Below the pieces are notes generated by a model that saw only the letters and a list, made by a program, of their open reading frames with translations, was not told the origin of the DNA and did no database searches. From assembly GCA_000697335.1 (NCBI GenBank), contig JNEM01015291.1, positions 1 through 34,443 of the forward strand: DNA of 34,443 nt. The letters run 5' to 3'. Positions within the stretch are counted from its first letter, which is position 1; the number at the start of each line of letters is the position of its first letter. The translations under genes and the position numbers were made by a program. This DNA is from Conidiobolus incongruus B7586. Its lineage: Eukaryota; Entomophthoromycota; Entomophthoromycetes; Entomophthorales; Conidiobolaceae. Shown piece after piece: positions 22,936 to 32,855 of this stretch.

Positions 22936-23269
22936 GAATCAAGCATATGTTATTATAACAAAATGTCCAATAGAAATATATAGTTTTTTTAAATAAGATA
23001 GATACAATAATTAAAGCACATAACTTTTTCATAATTATGTTATTTTCTTTTAATATATTAAACTATGAATTATAAATTATATACTAACTTGCAAAAATGA
23101 GTCATAAAATCAAAAACACTTATATTTTTACTAATAACTTAATTAATATTTAATAAAATAGATCTAAATTAAATAATTAAAATCTATTATATTTATTAAT
23201 TATATATATCATTAAATGATGATATTTAGCTATTAATTAACTAAAATATAAACCTTTAAATTTTACCTA

Positions 23270-24463
23270 GGGTAAGTTATAAATTTGTAGGTTTTTAGTG
23301 ATAAAAAAAATTAAAACCTAGTGTATTTACCTTTAACTTTTCTAACTTCTTTAAGTTTGTAGGGTATAGAATCAACTAACTTTTTATATTAAAAAAAGTT
23401 AATCTTATTCTATACTTCTTAAATATATTTTTAAAGTTGATTTAAATTTTTAGTTAGGGGGAAAGCTTTAATAACTTTTTTTAATTAATCCCAAAGGTGT
23501 TTAATTAAATTAAAGTTAAAAGATTAAACAAGCTACTTTATAACTATTTTCTTGTTATTTTTAAGTTATTTAATAATAAAAGCTATAGTATAATAAAAAG
23601 TATTATCTTACTAAAAAATAATATTAGATTTATTTAACTTATATTATTCAATGGTTTTTTTTAATTTATAGTTTAAAATACTTTAGTATATTTTAGTATT
23701 AATTCCTTTATTAATTTTATAAAAATACTTTATACTTAAAAACAATATATATCTTTAAATAATAATTAACCTACTATTGTATTTTTAGGTAAAATTAACA
23801 TAATAGTTATAAAATAATTTTGTATCTTTTCTAAAACATCTAGCTTTTTTATTAAATCTACTAAAGTATATTTTTATTTCATTAAATTAAATAACCTTAC
23901 TCTAATTAGTTTTGGTTTAACATTAGTAGTAACATTTAAACTTTTATTTAGTTTTATATTGGGATTTTTTTAATTGGGGGTGTTTTTTCTTAAAGTGTAA
24001 GTAGTATCTATGTTAATATAAAGTATATATAATAATATTAGTGCTAACTAATATTCTTATATAGTTTTATAATTCTTGTTATATTTCTACAATAGTACTA
24101 TATTTGCTTGTATTAACCAACTTATAAATATACTTCTCATCATGTTTATTTATAATTTTAATATATTTAAGTTTAAGTTTAAATATTTCTTTATTATTAT
24201 TTTTAACAACTTTAGCTATAATAAACTAATTAACACTAGTAATTCTAACAATATTATAAGTTGATTTACTTTTTTTATAAAGTTAATTAATGTATAAGTA
24301 AATTTTTTTAAAGAGGGATTTAGGTATAATAATACTAATAAAAAAAATTTAGTGTATTTGTAAAATATAATATAAAATAATAACAAAGAGAGAAAAAAGA
24401 TATGGTTATATATTATTAAATATATCCCTTTATCTTAAAAACCTATAAATTTATAACTCACTT
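23270..24463 (-). mobile_element. Tc1-like (D34E) DNA transposon, complete in length, inactivated
   Basis: The ends form an inverted repeat of about 28 bases (AGTTATAAATTTGTAGG near 23276 against AGTTATAAATTTATAGG on the other strand near 24445), with TA outside both ends, for a total of 1194 bases. On the minus strand the transposase is readable: a helix-turn-helix region (YNIVRITSV) near 24270, then INLI-F followed by DNT, and later IKHLWD, KKVIKAFPLTKNL and LVDSIPYKLKEV. The catalytic Asp is at 23605-23607. Thirty-four residues further, the Glu of the normal family block (PIEHLWD) is Lys (23500-23502), a G-to-A change. Many Gln and Trp codons are TAA or TAG. A 62-codon plus-strand frame inside is chance. 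Confidence 0.88.
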
Positions 24464-25631
24464 TAATTAAATATTAAAGGTTAATATTTTTGCTAATAGT
24501 TTACTATATATATCTAAATATATTTATTTATTATTAAATAATATACCTTAACTATATATTATAATTTTAAGTAATCTAATATATACAATTGTTTTAGTTA
24601 TTAATTAATATATATATATTTTTGATTTTATAACTTATTTTTGTGGGTTAGTGTATATAAAAGATAATATTTAAATGAAATTAAAAAATTTAAATATATT
24701 TTTTTAATATATTTAATAAAGTCTTTTTTATTAAAATTATTATCTATAATAGGATTAATGTAAACAAATTATTTAAATATAAATAGTGTGAAAAAAATCT
24801 TTAATTGTTTGATAATGATTTGTATTTTTATATGTAAATATTGGTGATAGTTTAAAGATAAATAAGATAAAATAAGAATATATGGTTGATAGTGTCATGA
24901 TAATGACAAAGTGATCTAATTCATAACATTATCATAAAATTTAAATTTATATCAAATAAATTATGATTTGAATAATATGAAAATAAGCCTCAAAACAATA
25001 AATTAGACAAATTAAATATTATAATATATAAAATATTTTGATTTATATTCATGTTTTTTAATGATTGTATAAGTAATGTTATGATTATATTCTAAATTTT
25101 CTAATTTGATATTTAATAAGCTAGTTTAAATCAATTTAATGAAAATAATGATTTTGATATTTTTTCTCTAATTGCTGAAAATAATTTTCCAAAATATAGG
25201 GATTGACTGCATTTCACAGAATAATGATTTAATATTTCTCATTTTGAAATAGATTGGAATGAAATATCTTTCCTATAAAAGTTATCACTACCTATCTTTT
25301 AAACAATATATCTTATTTCTGATATATCAAATCAAACTAAATATTTTTTACAAACCATAGGATGTAACTATTTATATTTTCCTAGATCAATCCAATTTTG
25401 ATTGAAATAAAAAATCAAAATACTTTATATTCAATAAGTATTGTAAATATCCAAATAGTTGAATATTATTTAAAATAGAATTCACCATCTATCTTATAAA
25501 TATCTTGAAAATTCAATTTTCTATTTTTTTTCTTTTATATTTAAAAGAATTTGTGATATTTACTATAATTTTAATTATATAAAGCCATAAACTCTATATA
25601 TTAAATTGTTATTTTAATTACTTTTGTAGTT
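24464..25631. other. Intergenic, nothing recognised
   Basis: AT-rich DNA. A small palindrome TGTCATGATAATGACA lies near 24893. No gene was found. Confidence 0.45.
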
Positions 25632-25957
25632 CAAAAACACCTGTCCGTCTCGATTTGATAGTTAAGTGCATATTACCTCCCTTTTATAGTGGATTTGTTG
25701 GTCCATAACCAAATAATACTCTTTAGTTCCTTTTATTAGAGTATATCCAAAACCTATGTCACTTGCTGAATGAACTATTTTAGCCCAGAAGTGATAAAGG
25801 AAGAAAGGGATTCTGCTTTTTCTGGATATTTCGCTACAATGTCTCAACAATAAGTAAGCTTTAAGACATACAGGATTAATAAATAATTTACTAAATCGTA
25901 TTACAGGTACTTTTCTAACAACCATCTGTATCTAGTAAACTTATTATAAAACGCAAC
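25632..25957 (-). repeat. Dispersed ~300-base repeat, copy 3, with an open frame
   Basis: It is near-identical in layout to 6092-6415 and is the best preserved of three copies. On the minus strand it contains an 87-codon open frame (25662-25925) beginning MVVRKVPVIRFSKL. Near its end it reads SASDIGFGYTL and then QIHYKREVI, which loosely recalls the RNase H part of some reverse transcriptases (DASDxGxG, then a helix with KE). This would make the repeat a fossil fragment of a retroelement, possibly of the DIRS type. The resemblance is weak, and a fragment of a host gene family is equally open. Confidence 0.6.
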
Positions 25958-26355
25958 ATCACCTTAAAACAGTATTATAATTGCATTCCTTAGATAACAT
26001 ATATTCAGAATGCCAGATAAAAATATTAAAATAATCTATCCATTGCTCTAATGGATTTTAAAGAGATCAATATTAATAATTAATATTGAAATAATCAGGT
26101 AAACAATGATAGATTAATTTATCTACCTGATATAAAACAATGATAATCCTATTATATTCAGAAATTCAATTTTATAGTATCAATAATTGATTGATCAACA
26201 TTTTTATTCAATCAAATTACTTTAACATCATTTCATATTTGAATCATTTCAGAATTTTGATATAGTTGAATTAAAAATTCAATGGATTCAATTGTTGCTG
26301 TTTGATAAATATTTTATTGCAATTATGAGTTTTATAACTGGGTAATAAAATTTGG
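25958..26355. other. Intergenic, upstream of the short family gene
   Basis: AT-rich DNA leading to a TATA box. No other feature was recognised. Confidence 0.45.
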
Positions 26356-26363
26356 TATAAAAG
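26356..26363 (+). promoter_or_regulatory. TATA box of the short family gene
   Basis: TATAAAAG lies 71 bases before the ATG. Confidence 0.65.
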
Positions 26364-26426
26364 AGTGGTTGATCAAATATGATTAATCTATCAATTGATT
26401 TAATTTCTAATTAATCTTTTAACAAC

Positions 26427-26753
26427 ATGAAATTCTTAGCTACTTTATTACTTACTGCAATCACTTTGGCTGCTCCCTCATTCCAAAATATCAGTGGAGG
26501 TGATTCAATAATTGCAGGACCTATTGGAACTATTGGCAGAGATAATATTGGTAGAGATGGTTTCTTCGTTCGTAGACAAATTCTTCAAGGAATCGGTATC
26601 TTAGGTAACGGTGGCCAAAATACCGATAAATCTCAAACCAACAATGTTGTAGCTCACGGTAATCAGCAATTGTCAGGCCAAAATATCAATAATTCACCAG
26701 TAGCAAATATTGGAGGATTGGATGCTAATCATTCGATTAATGCTAGACAATAG
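26427..26753 (+). CDS. Small secreted protein, short family member
   Basis: At 108 residues this is the shortest intact member. Residues 1-16 are a signal peptide (MKFLATLLLTAITLA), followed by PSFQNISGGDS as in the gene at 12399. The first Arg-Arg site and the whole central Ser/Gly module are absent, replaced by a short GPIGTIGRDNIGRDG stretch. One Arg-Arg pair remains at 49-50, directly before QILQGIGILGNGG. The C-terminal core (NNVVAHGNQQLSGQNINNSPVA) is conserved, which suggests this is the essential part. No cysteine is present. It resembles the pseudogene at 20970 in its last residues (GLDANHSI). Function unknown. Confidence 0.87.
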   Translation: MKFLATLLLTAITLAAPSFQNISGGDSIIAGPIGTIGRDNIGRDGFFVRRQILQGIGILGNGGQNTDKSQTNNVVAHGNQQLSGQNINNSPVANIGGLDANHSINARQ

Positions 26754-27076
26754 AGTTAAATATTATAATAAAATAACCAACACTTCTAAATTATCAGTTA
26801 TTTTACATATGCTAAATAAATAATTAATAGAATAGTTTATATAAATAACAGTGTTAATTCTTATATACAATATTAATACTATAAATTTATCATAAATATG
26901 TTACATACAATATTTATCAGTAAAATATTAAATTAATTGTTATGGTTAATAATTTAATATATAATTACTAAATAAAAATAAATATTTTTGTAATAACAAC
27001 AAAAATTGATATATAATGACTAATAATAAAAAAAATGAAAATATAAAAAATATGATTAAGTTTGTAAGGACGAGGA
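26754..27076. other. Short intergenic stretch
   Basis: It contains the 3' region of the upstream gene. A T-run on the minus strand near 27042-27048 could end transcription of the tRNA gene by RNA polymerase III. Confidence 0.4.
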
Positions 27077-27149
27077 CGCCCAATGTGGGGCTCGAACCCA
27101 CGACCCTCAGATTAAAAGTCTGATGCTCTACCGACTGAGCTAACCGGGC
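27077..27149 (-). tRNA. tRNA-Lys (anticodon UUU)
   Basis: The minus strand folds as a full cloverleaf of 73 nucleotides. The acceptor stem starts GCCCGGT and pairs with ATTGGGC (two G-U pairs), followed by discriminator G. The D arm contains TAGCTCAGTCGG, which also serves as the internal A box. The anticodon stem TCAGA/TCTGA closes the loop CTTTTAA with anticodon TTT at 27114-27116. The T arm GTGGGTTCGAGCCCCAC contains the B box. There is no intron and CCA is not encoded, as expected for a eukaryotic nuclear gene. Confidence 0.97.
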
Positions 27150-27948
27150 TTAAGACGGAATTATATTTATATATTTTATTACAAATTAATTATAGTGAAA
27201 ATTATCTAATTTTAATCTCTTTGAATTTTTTTTTATTTTTCATATTTTAATATTTTATTCACATAATCATAATAATCACTATAACTTTTCATTACACAAT
27301 CTAACTTTTCTTCTTTCTTTATATCTCTCTCCTACAAACCGATTTCATTTTTTAATATCTCATTTTTGTCATTATATATTCATAAATACAATTATGATAA
27401 TTTTTTGATAATACTTTTCTGACATAAAATTGTGTTCCTATCATTGGTTTTGCCAATTATTATATTGACTTAATATAATAATATATTTATAACCACCCAA
27501 CAAGTATATCACAAACATCAAAATATTTTCAAAATTATATATTAATATCTAAAAAATAAATTTTATTATTTCTAAATTCAACACTTACATAGGAATTAAT
27601 TAACATAAATTATTCGGTATTCAATGAAAGAAATTTTCAAAATAATAGCTACTAATCTTATATTATATTATATTATATTATATTATATTATATTATTTTG
27701 TATCATTAGGATGAAGTAAAATTAGTTTAACTTTGAATATAATATTAATTTATTCTAAATATCATAATTATAGCAAAATTAAACTATATAATGAAATTGT
27801 GTAATTAGAAATATTTTTACAAATAGTTTTACTTATGATACTTAACAAAGTTGAAAAAAAATCAAAGCTTCAATATGCATTAGTAATGAAAGTTGATTAA
27901 ATTAATTATAAAATTTTATATCATAAATATTTTGTACTAATCAATTAA
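27150..27948. other. Intergenic with a pentanucleotide microsatellite
   Basis: A (TATTA)n tract of about nine units lies near 27659-27703. Nothing else was recognised. Confidence 0.6.
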
Positions 27949-28278
27949 GCCATTCCAATTGTTCAAGTAACTACTGTAGGTAGTTGGATATTATTTCGAC
28001 ATGGGAACGCACTTAATCAAGGAGATCCTGTTGACATTGCTACCGACTCATTACACAGCCTAGCTATCAGTTCAATAGGGTACCGTTTCATGAGCAATTA
28101 AAATAATAATTTTAATCCAATCACCAATTTCTTTAGAGGATTTAAAATCAATGTTTGAGTTCATCGAGACTTTCTACAAGGGATTGGAATATTAGAAAAT
28201 ACTGGCTTAAATATCTAAAAGAACCCGAGTTTAAGCATTTTTAACATGAGCTCCAATGAATCTATTTTGAATTTATAA
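27949..28278 (+). pseudogene. Relic of the small secreted protein family
   Basis: Three separated pieces match the family in the right order. The first is AIPIVQV with an Arg-His in place of Arg-Arg before GNALNQGD (27949-28040). The second is RDFLQGIGIL near 28165-28200, the start of the conserved core. The third is SSNESI near 28250-28266, matching the TTNESI end of the gene at 12399. The signal peptide is not recognisable, most of the Gly/Asn-rich core is missing, and stops interrupt the frame (for example at 28099 and around 28216). It is much older than the pseudogene at 20970. Confidence 0.75.
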
Positions 28279-29455
28279 AATCAGTTATAACTATATTCAA
28301 TATTATAATTTAAATTTAGAGATATAAAATGACAATGCTATGTTATGATTTAGAATTATATAAAATTATTAATATACCAATATAATATGAATTTATGTAT
28401 TTTTAAAAATTATTTTAGATATAAGAAGGCTAATATTCAATAAACCATTTTAATCCATTCAATTGATATAAATTCTTTATATAAAATTATAAGAAGTATA
28501 ATTGTGATTTTTATAATGAAATAAAATATTCACAAATATAAATTTAATTCAAATAAAAATTAATTTCTGAATATTAGTTGATCTTTATATTAAATTAAAT
28601 ATAAGATTGAATTAATTCTCAACTTAATTGATTACAGGTAATATAAATTTAATATAAGTTAAAATATATATATATATACATACTAAGTATGGAGTTAGAA
28701 GATAATTATATTTTCATCATCATGTTTTAATGATTGTATTTAAAGTATCTTATAGTTCAATTTTACATTTTACAATTATATTCAAGGCAAATCAATTTTA
28801 TTATAATTTTAAACAGAAATACTTTTATCGAAGTGATGAAAAGTCATTTAAAATAATTATATAAAGCACGAAAGATTCACAAAACCATTATTAACTTTAT
28901 ATAATGATTAAATTTCAATAATTTTAGTCGAAAAATTCATTGAATAAATTAGATCACTATTATCAATTAATATTATTAATATTTCAAACCCTTGTTAACA
29001 TAAACTTAAGTATTATGTTCTATAAACTAAAAATTATAACTTTATGAATTTCAAAATCGGTTTAAGTTATATCAAACTTAATTTTTTTAAAAATAACAAA
29101 AATATATATATTTAATTCTCTCTGATTTTATATAAAATACTTAAAAATTGTATTTCTTTTTTAGTTTAGAAATTGTTATATGAACTAAAATTTTTAATTA
29201 TTTGATATTATAAACCGATTATAAAAATAATATATGTTAAATTTACCAATATCTATTAATTTGAAACAGTGCCACAATTGAATATTAACAGATTTTCAAC
29301 AATTAAATTACAGAATATTGAATTAGGAATAAAATTATTTGTAAGAAAGAAATTGATCTGTAATTGACAAATTTTAATTAATCAAGTTTGTATCATATTT
29401 GGAATCCTTTGTATATTGGGGGAAGATTTATACGATGTTAGTTAAAACCATATAG
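28279..29455. other. Intergenic, nothing recognised
   Basis: AT-rich DNA with a short (TA)n tract near 28663-28678. No gene was found. Confidence 0.45.
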
Positions 29456-29463
29456 TATAAAAA
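29456..29463 (+). promoter_or_regulatory. TATA box deciding the start of the next gene
   Basis: TATAAAAA lies 72 bases before the ATG at 29528 but only 15 before an in-frame ATG at 29471. Transcription should begin downstream of 29471, so the later ATG is the likely start. Confidence 0.65.
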
Positions 29464-29527
29464 GGCTGTTGTGCAATGTGATTTTGATATCATCGAATAT
29501 TGTGCCGACAATCAAATTAAAGACAAA

Positions 29528-29962
29528 ATGAAATTCTTACTTATTGCTATATTCACCTCTGCCACTTTAGCCGTTCCAGCCTTCCAAGTCATTAGCAATG
29601 GTGGAAGTGTTTTAACTCGTCGTGGTAATCAAGTTGGAGGCGGAGACCGTGGAGGCGCAGTGCAAGACGAATCAAAATCAGTAGCTGTGGATGCCCATGG
29701 AGATTCATTGTTTAGCGGAGAAGGCAATACTTTGAGCAATATAAATAACATATTTGGATCCGAAGCCAGAGATCTCTTATTGTCTCGTAGAGGTCTCCTT
29801 CAAGGTATTGGTATTATTGGTAATGGTAACCAAAATGAAGACAGCTCCAAGAACAATAACGTTATCTCTGGAGGAAATCAACAATTATCTGGTCAAGATG
29901 TTAGAAATAACCCAGTTTTGAATGTCGGAGGTACTACCACTGACCAACACATTTCAGGTTAA
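29528..29962 (+). CDS. Small secreted dibasic-site protein, family member 3
   Basis: The protein has 144 residues from the ATG that begins the signal peptide (MKFLLIAIFTSATLA). An in-frame ATG 57 bases upstream would place charged residues before the signal and lies too close to the TATA box, so it is rejected. Arg-Arg pairs lie at 31-32 (before GNQVGGGDRGG) and 87-88 (before GLLQGIGIIGNG). The central module reads DAHGDSLFSGEGNTLS, with NNIFG following. The C-terminal core has GNGNQNEDSSKNNN and VISGGNQQLSGQD. No cysteine occurs in the mature part. It is clearly related to the next two genes but less similar to them than they are to each other. Confidence 0.9.
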   Translation: MKFLLIAIFTSATLAVPAFQVISNGGSVLTRRGNQVGGGDRGGAVQDESKSVAVDAHGDSLFSGEGNTLSNINNIFGSEARDLLLSRRGLLQGIGIIGNGNQNEDSSKNNNVISGGNQQLSGQDVRNNPVLNVGGTTTDQHISG

Positions 29963-30848
29963 CTAAGAAATTGACTTTATCAAATCTTTTGCATTCAAAC
30001 ACTTGTTGTATATAAACTCATTAATAAAAACTCAATGTTATCACAAATGTGTATTTTCTATTATACCCTCATTTTAATTACAATCAAATTATTTAAAGCT
30101 ATGAATAAATTTCATCATAATCTTTTCGAATATATGAAATTTAGGAAATACCTAATATTTAGCGATGTCATTATCAAATATGTTTTATAATATTTAATCA
30201 GAAATATATTTATTAAAGGTCATATATATATGAATTATTTTATTTTATAGCATAACTTCAATATTAAACAATGGTAAAATATTATATATTTAATTAGGCA
30301 AAGAAAATGATATAATATAACTCTAGATCGCAGGTAAAATATTTTTATATATATTAACACTTATTTGGAAAGAATATATGGGTAATTGAATTAATAATGT
30401 TTATATACAGTGTAAAATATCAAATACCCAATTAATTAGAAATCATTAAGCTAATTATCAAGCAAAACTAATGAGATTAAATATATATTAATGATATATG
30501 ATGTTATAACATTCAAATAATCGATTTAATATATTCAAAATGGCTCGAAATCCGAATTTAATATTACAATAAGATTTTTATATAACAATGATTAGAATAT
30601 TGAATTATCGAAATATTCATGTTTTTATTTCTAAAATAATAAACATAAACAAGATTGAAAATAAATCAAATTTTGATAATTACTATTGAGGCTTAGAATA
30701 AAAAAGAAATGTTTGATATGATGATCAAAAGCATGTATTAATTAAAAATAAATTTGATGAGTAAAAATTGATATAATCAATTAATGGCCAATTCAATCAA
30801 TTGCTGAGGCTAATCAGATTTGTACAAAAAATAAAATTTTGGAAATAT
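29963..30848. other. Intergenic, nothing recognised
   Basis: AT-rich spacer between two family genes in the same orientation. No shared upstream block with the other genes was noticed beyond the TATA box. Confidence 0.45.
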
Positions 30849-30856
30849 TATAAAAA
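30849..30856 (+). promoter_or_regulatory. TATA box of family member 4
   Basis: TATAAAAA lies 82 bases before the ATG. Confidence 0.6.
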
Positions 30857-30930
30857 GGTAACTAGATTTTATGATTGAAGGATATCAATCATTTGAATAA
30901 CAATCAAATACTCATAAATATTCTTGAAAA

Positions 30931-31365
30931 ATGAAATTTTTATTAATTACTTTATTCACTTCTATCACTTTGGCCGCTCCAGCCTTCCAAGTCATCAATA
31001 ATGGTGGAAATGTTTTAGCTCGTCGTGGTAACCAACTTGGGTCAGGAGATCGAGGTGGCGAAGTGAAGAATCAATCATCATCTGTAGCCACTGACTCCCA
31101 TGGTGATTCTATTTTTTCAGGTTCTGGTAATGTTTTAACCTCAGTAAATAATATCTTCGGAGGAGATGCCAAAGATGCTTTGTTGTCTCGTAGAGGTCTC
31201 CTTCAAGGTATTGGTATTATTGGTAATGGTAATCAAAACGAAGATAGTTCCAAGAATAACAACGTTATTTCTGGAGGTAATCAACAATTATCTGGTCAGA
31301 ACATTAACAACAACCCAGTATTAACTGTCGGTGGTACCACAACTAATCAATCTATTACCGCTTAA
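30931..31365 (+). CDS. Small secreted dibasic-site protein, family member 4
   Basis: The protein has 144 residues: signal peptide MKFLLITLFTSITLA, then APAFQVINNGG. Arg-Arg pairs lie at 31-32 and 87-88 and would release a central peptide of about 56 residues and a C-terminal one of 56 residues if cleaved after each pair. The central module is SVATDSHGDSIFSGSGN; the C-terminal core is GLLQGIGIIGNGNQN with VISGGNQQLSGQNINNN. From about base 45 of the coding region onward it is almost identical to the gene at 32856, with synonymous changes clustered near the end, while the signal-peptide codons differ clearly. Function unknown. Confidence 0.92.
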   Translation: MKFLLITLFTSITLAAPAFQVINNGGNVLARRGNQLGSGDRGGEVKNQSSSVATDSHGDSIFSGSGNVLTSVNNIFGGDAKDALLSRRGLLQGIGIIGNGNQNEDSSKNNNVISGGNQQLSGQNINNNPVLTVGGTTTNQSITA

Positions 31366-32779
31366 AAACATTATCAAAAATATAATTTTGCATCACCCAT
31401 TTTTCTATAATACAATAAAATGTACATCATTTTAATTTTTATATTGGAACCATATATTTAGAATTATATAATACAATATTTTAAACTTAGTACAAATCCT
31501 CATATAATGTTTCGATTAATCGTTCAAATGCTGTACACTTATTTCTTGTAATAATTTACAATTATTAAAATTATTTAACTCTGTCTTTTGACTGTATAGA
31601 AATATATTCAACACAAATTCAATAGTTCAAGGAAATATAAAATATAGCTTAGGTAATTGAGCATAAATTTCTGTATTAGTAAATCTACGGTATTTTATAA
31701 TCTAGTTTGAAAAATATATATTGAAATTAATTTTGGTAGAAAAAACAATGATATATGAATATTATTATCAATTGAATGCTATCACTTATATCATATTAAT
31801 AATATTAGTTTTCACATATCAGATATCTTAACAATACAAAACTATTTGAATAGTGATAATAATTAAAATATCAGTTTAAATGATATTGGTGAGATAAGTT
31901 TATATTATAGTACATTCGCAGTATTCATCTCTCTAAATATGAAAATCAAACTATAGAATTATAAGTACTTTATATTAATCTAAGTTTTACACATTAAATA
32001 AATTATTAATCGAAAATCAGCACGCAAAAAGTCCAAAACCTGGTAATTTATCATTATGAAAATAAAATTCAATATTATTAATCCTAATCATTAATCTGAA
32101 ATTATTTAGTGTTAATAAAATTCAATATTTCAATTGTAATAATCAATATTTAATGCGATTTTTTTATATTGACTTGACACATTACACGTATCAAAAGTTT
32201 AAAAATTTTGAGATACTTTGACAATATTTAATAAAAAATTGTTTTGATTATAGATTCACAATATTATTAATAATATTTGTATAAATTATAGATATAATTT
32301 TTGAATTATGAATATATATTTAATAAAATATGTGGTTAATATAGCAATTAATATTTTTTTTCAATGTTAAATTTCAGAAAATAAATAATAATAAATTTTT
32401 ATTAAAATGGATAATATAAATTTAATATTTTCTCAAAGGGTAATCTAAGAGGAAACAAATTATTGAATTATCTCGTTTTCTGTTATCTAATTTTGTTTTT
32501 GGATAGAAAAAAAAGAATACAATTCGCCAATTAATATTAATGTTATAGAAAATTATTTATATTAGTACCATTATTCATTATTTAATTTTATAATACCAAA
32601 ATATTATTCTATTAATAAGCCTAAAATTATCGATGATCATATTGATTTTATTAATATATAAATGAGCTTATTGTTGATCAAATGTCAAATAAAATAAAAA
32701 TCAACTTTAATTAATTAGAATTAATTGGAATTGTAAGGCTGATTGTAGTTTCAGATGTGCTTATTGAGAGTTAGGATAC
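31366..32779. other. Intergenic, nothing recognised
   Basis: AT-rich spacer. Despite the near-identity of the flanking genes, the spacers before them do not look like copies of each other. Confidence 0.45.
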
Positions 32780-32787
32780 TATATAAT
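32780..32787 (+). promoter_or_regulatory. TATA-like box of family member 5
   Basis: TATATAAT lies 76 bases before the ATG at 32856. An in-frame ATG at 32790 follows it by only a few bases and would fall before the expected transcript start. Confidence 0.5.
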
Positions 32788-32855
32788 GGGTGTTGTTATC
32801 CTTTATCTCTATTATCAGTCCTTTTGCCCTTAATACATCATCAATTAACATCGAG

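Noticed and set aside
24076-24264. 62-codon plus-strand frame rich in Ile, Asn and Phe
   Set aside because: It is antisense to the Tc1-like transposase and has random AT-rich composition.
19259-24463. Reassigned genetic code in which TAA and TAG encode Gln, which would open the transposon frames
   Set aside because: Several of the stops sit at expected Trp positions rather than Gln, catalytic residues are changed too, and the intact host genes use CAA/CAG for Gln and end with TAA or TAG.
27659-27703. CRISPR-like or regulatory array
   Set aside because: It is a plain pentanucleotide microsatellite with no spacers.
29471-29527. Upstream in-frame ATG extending family member 3 by 19 residues
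   Set aside because: It lies only 15 bases after the TATA box and would put charged residues before the signal peptide, unlike the other members.
32790-32855. Upstream in-frame ATG extending family member 5 by 22 residues
   Set aside because: It directly follows the TATA-like box, and the inner ATG restores the common MKxLL signal-peptide start.
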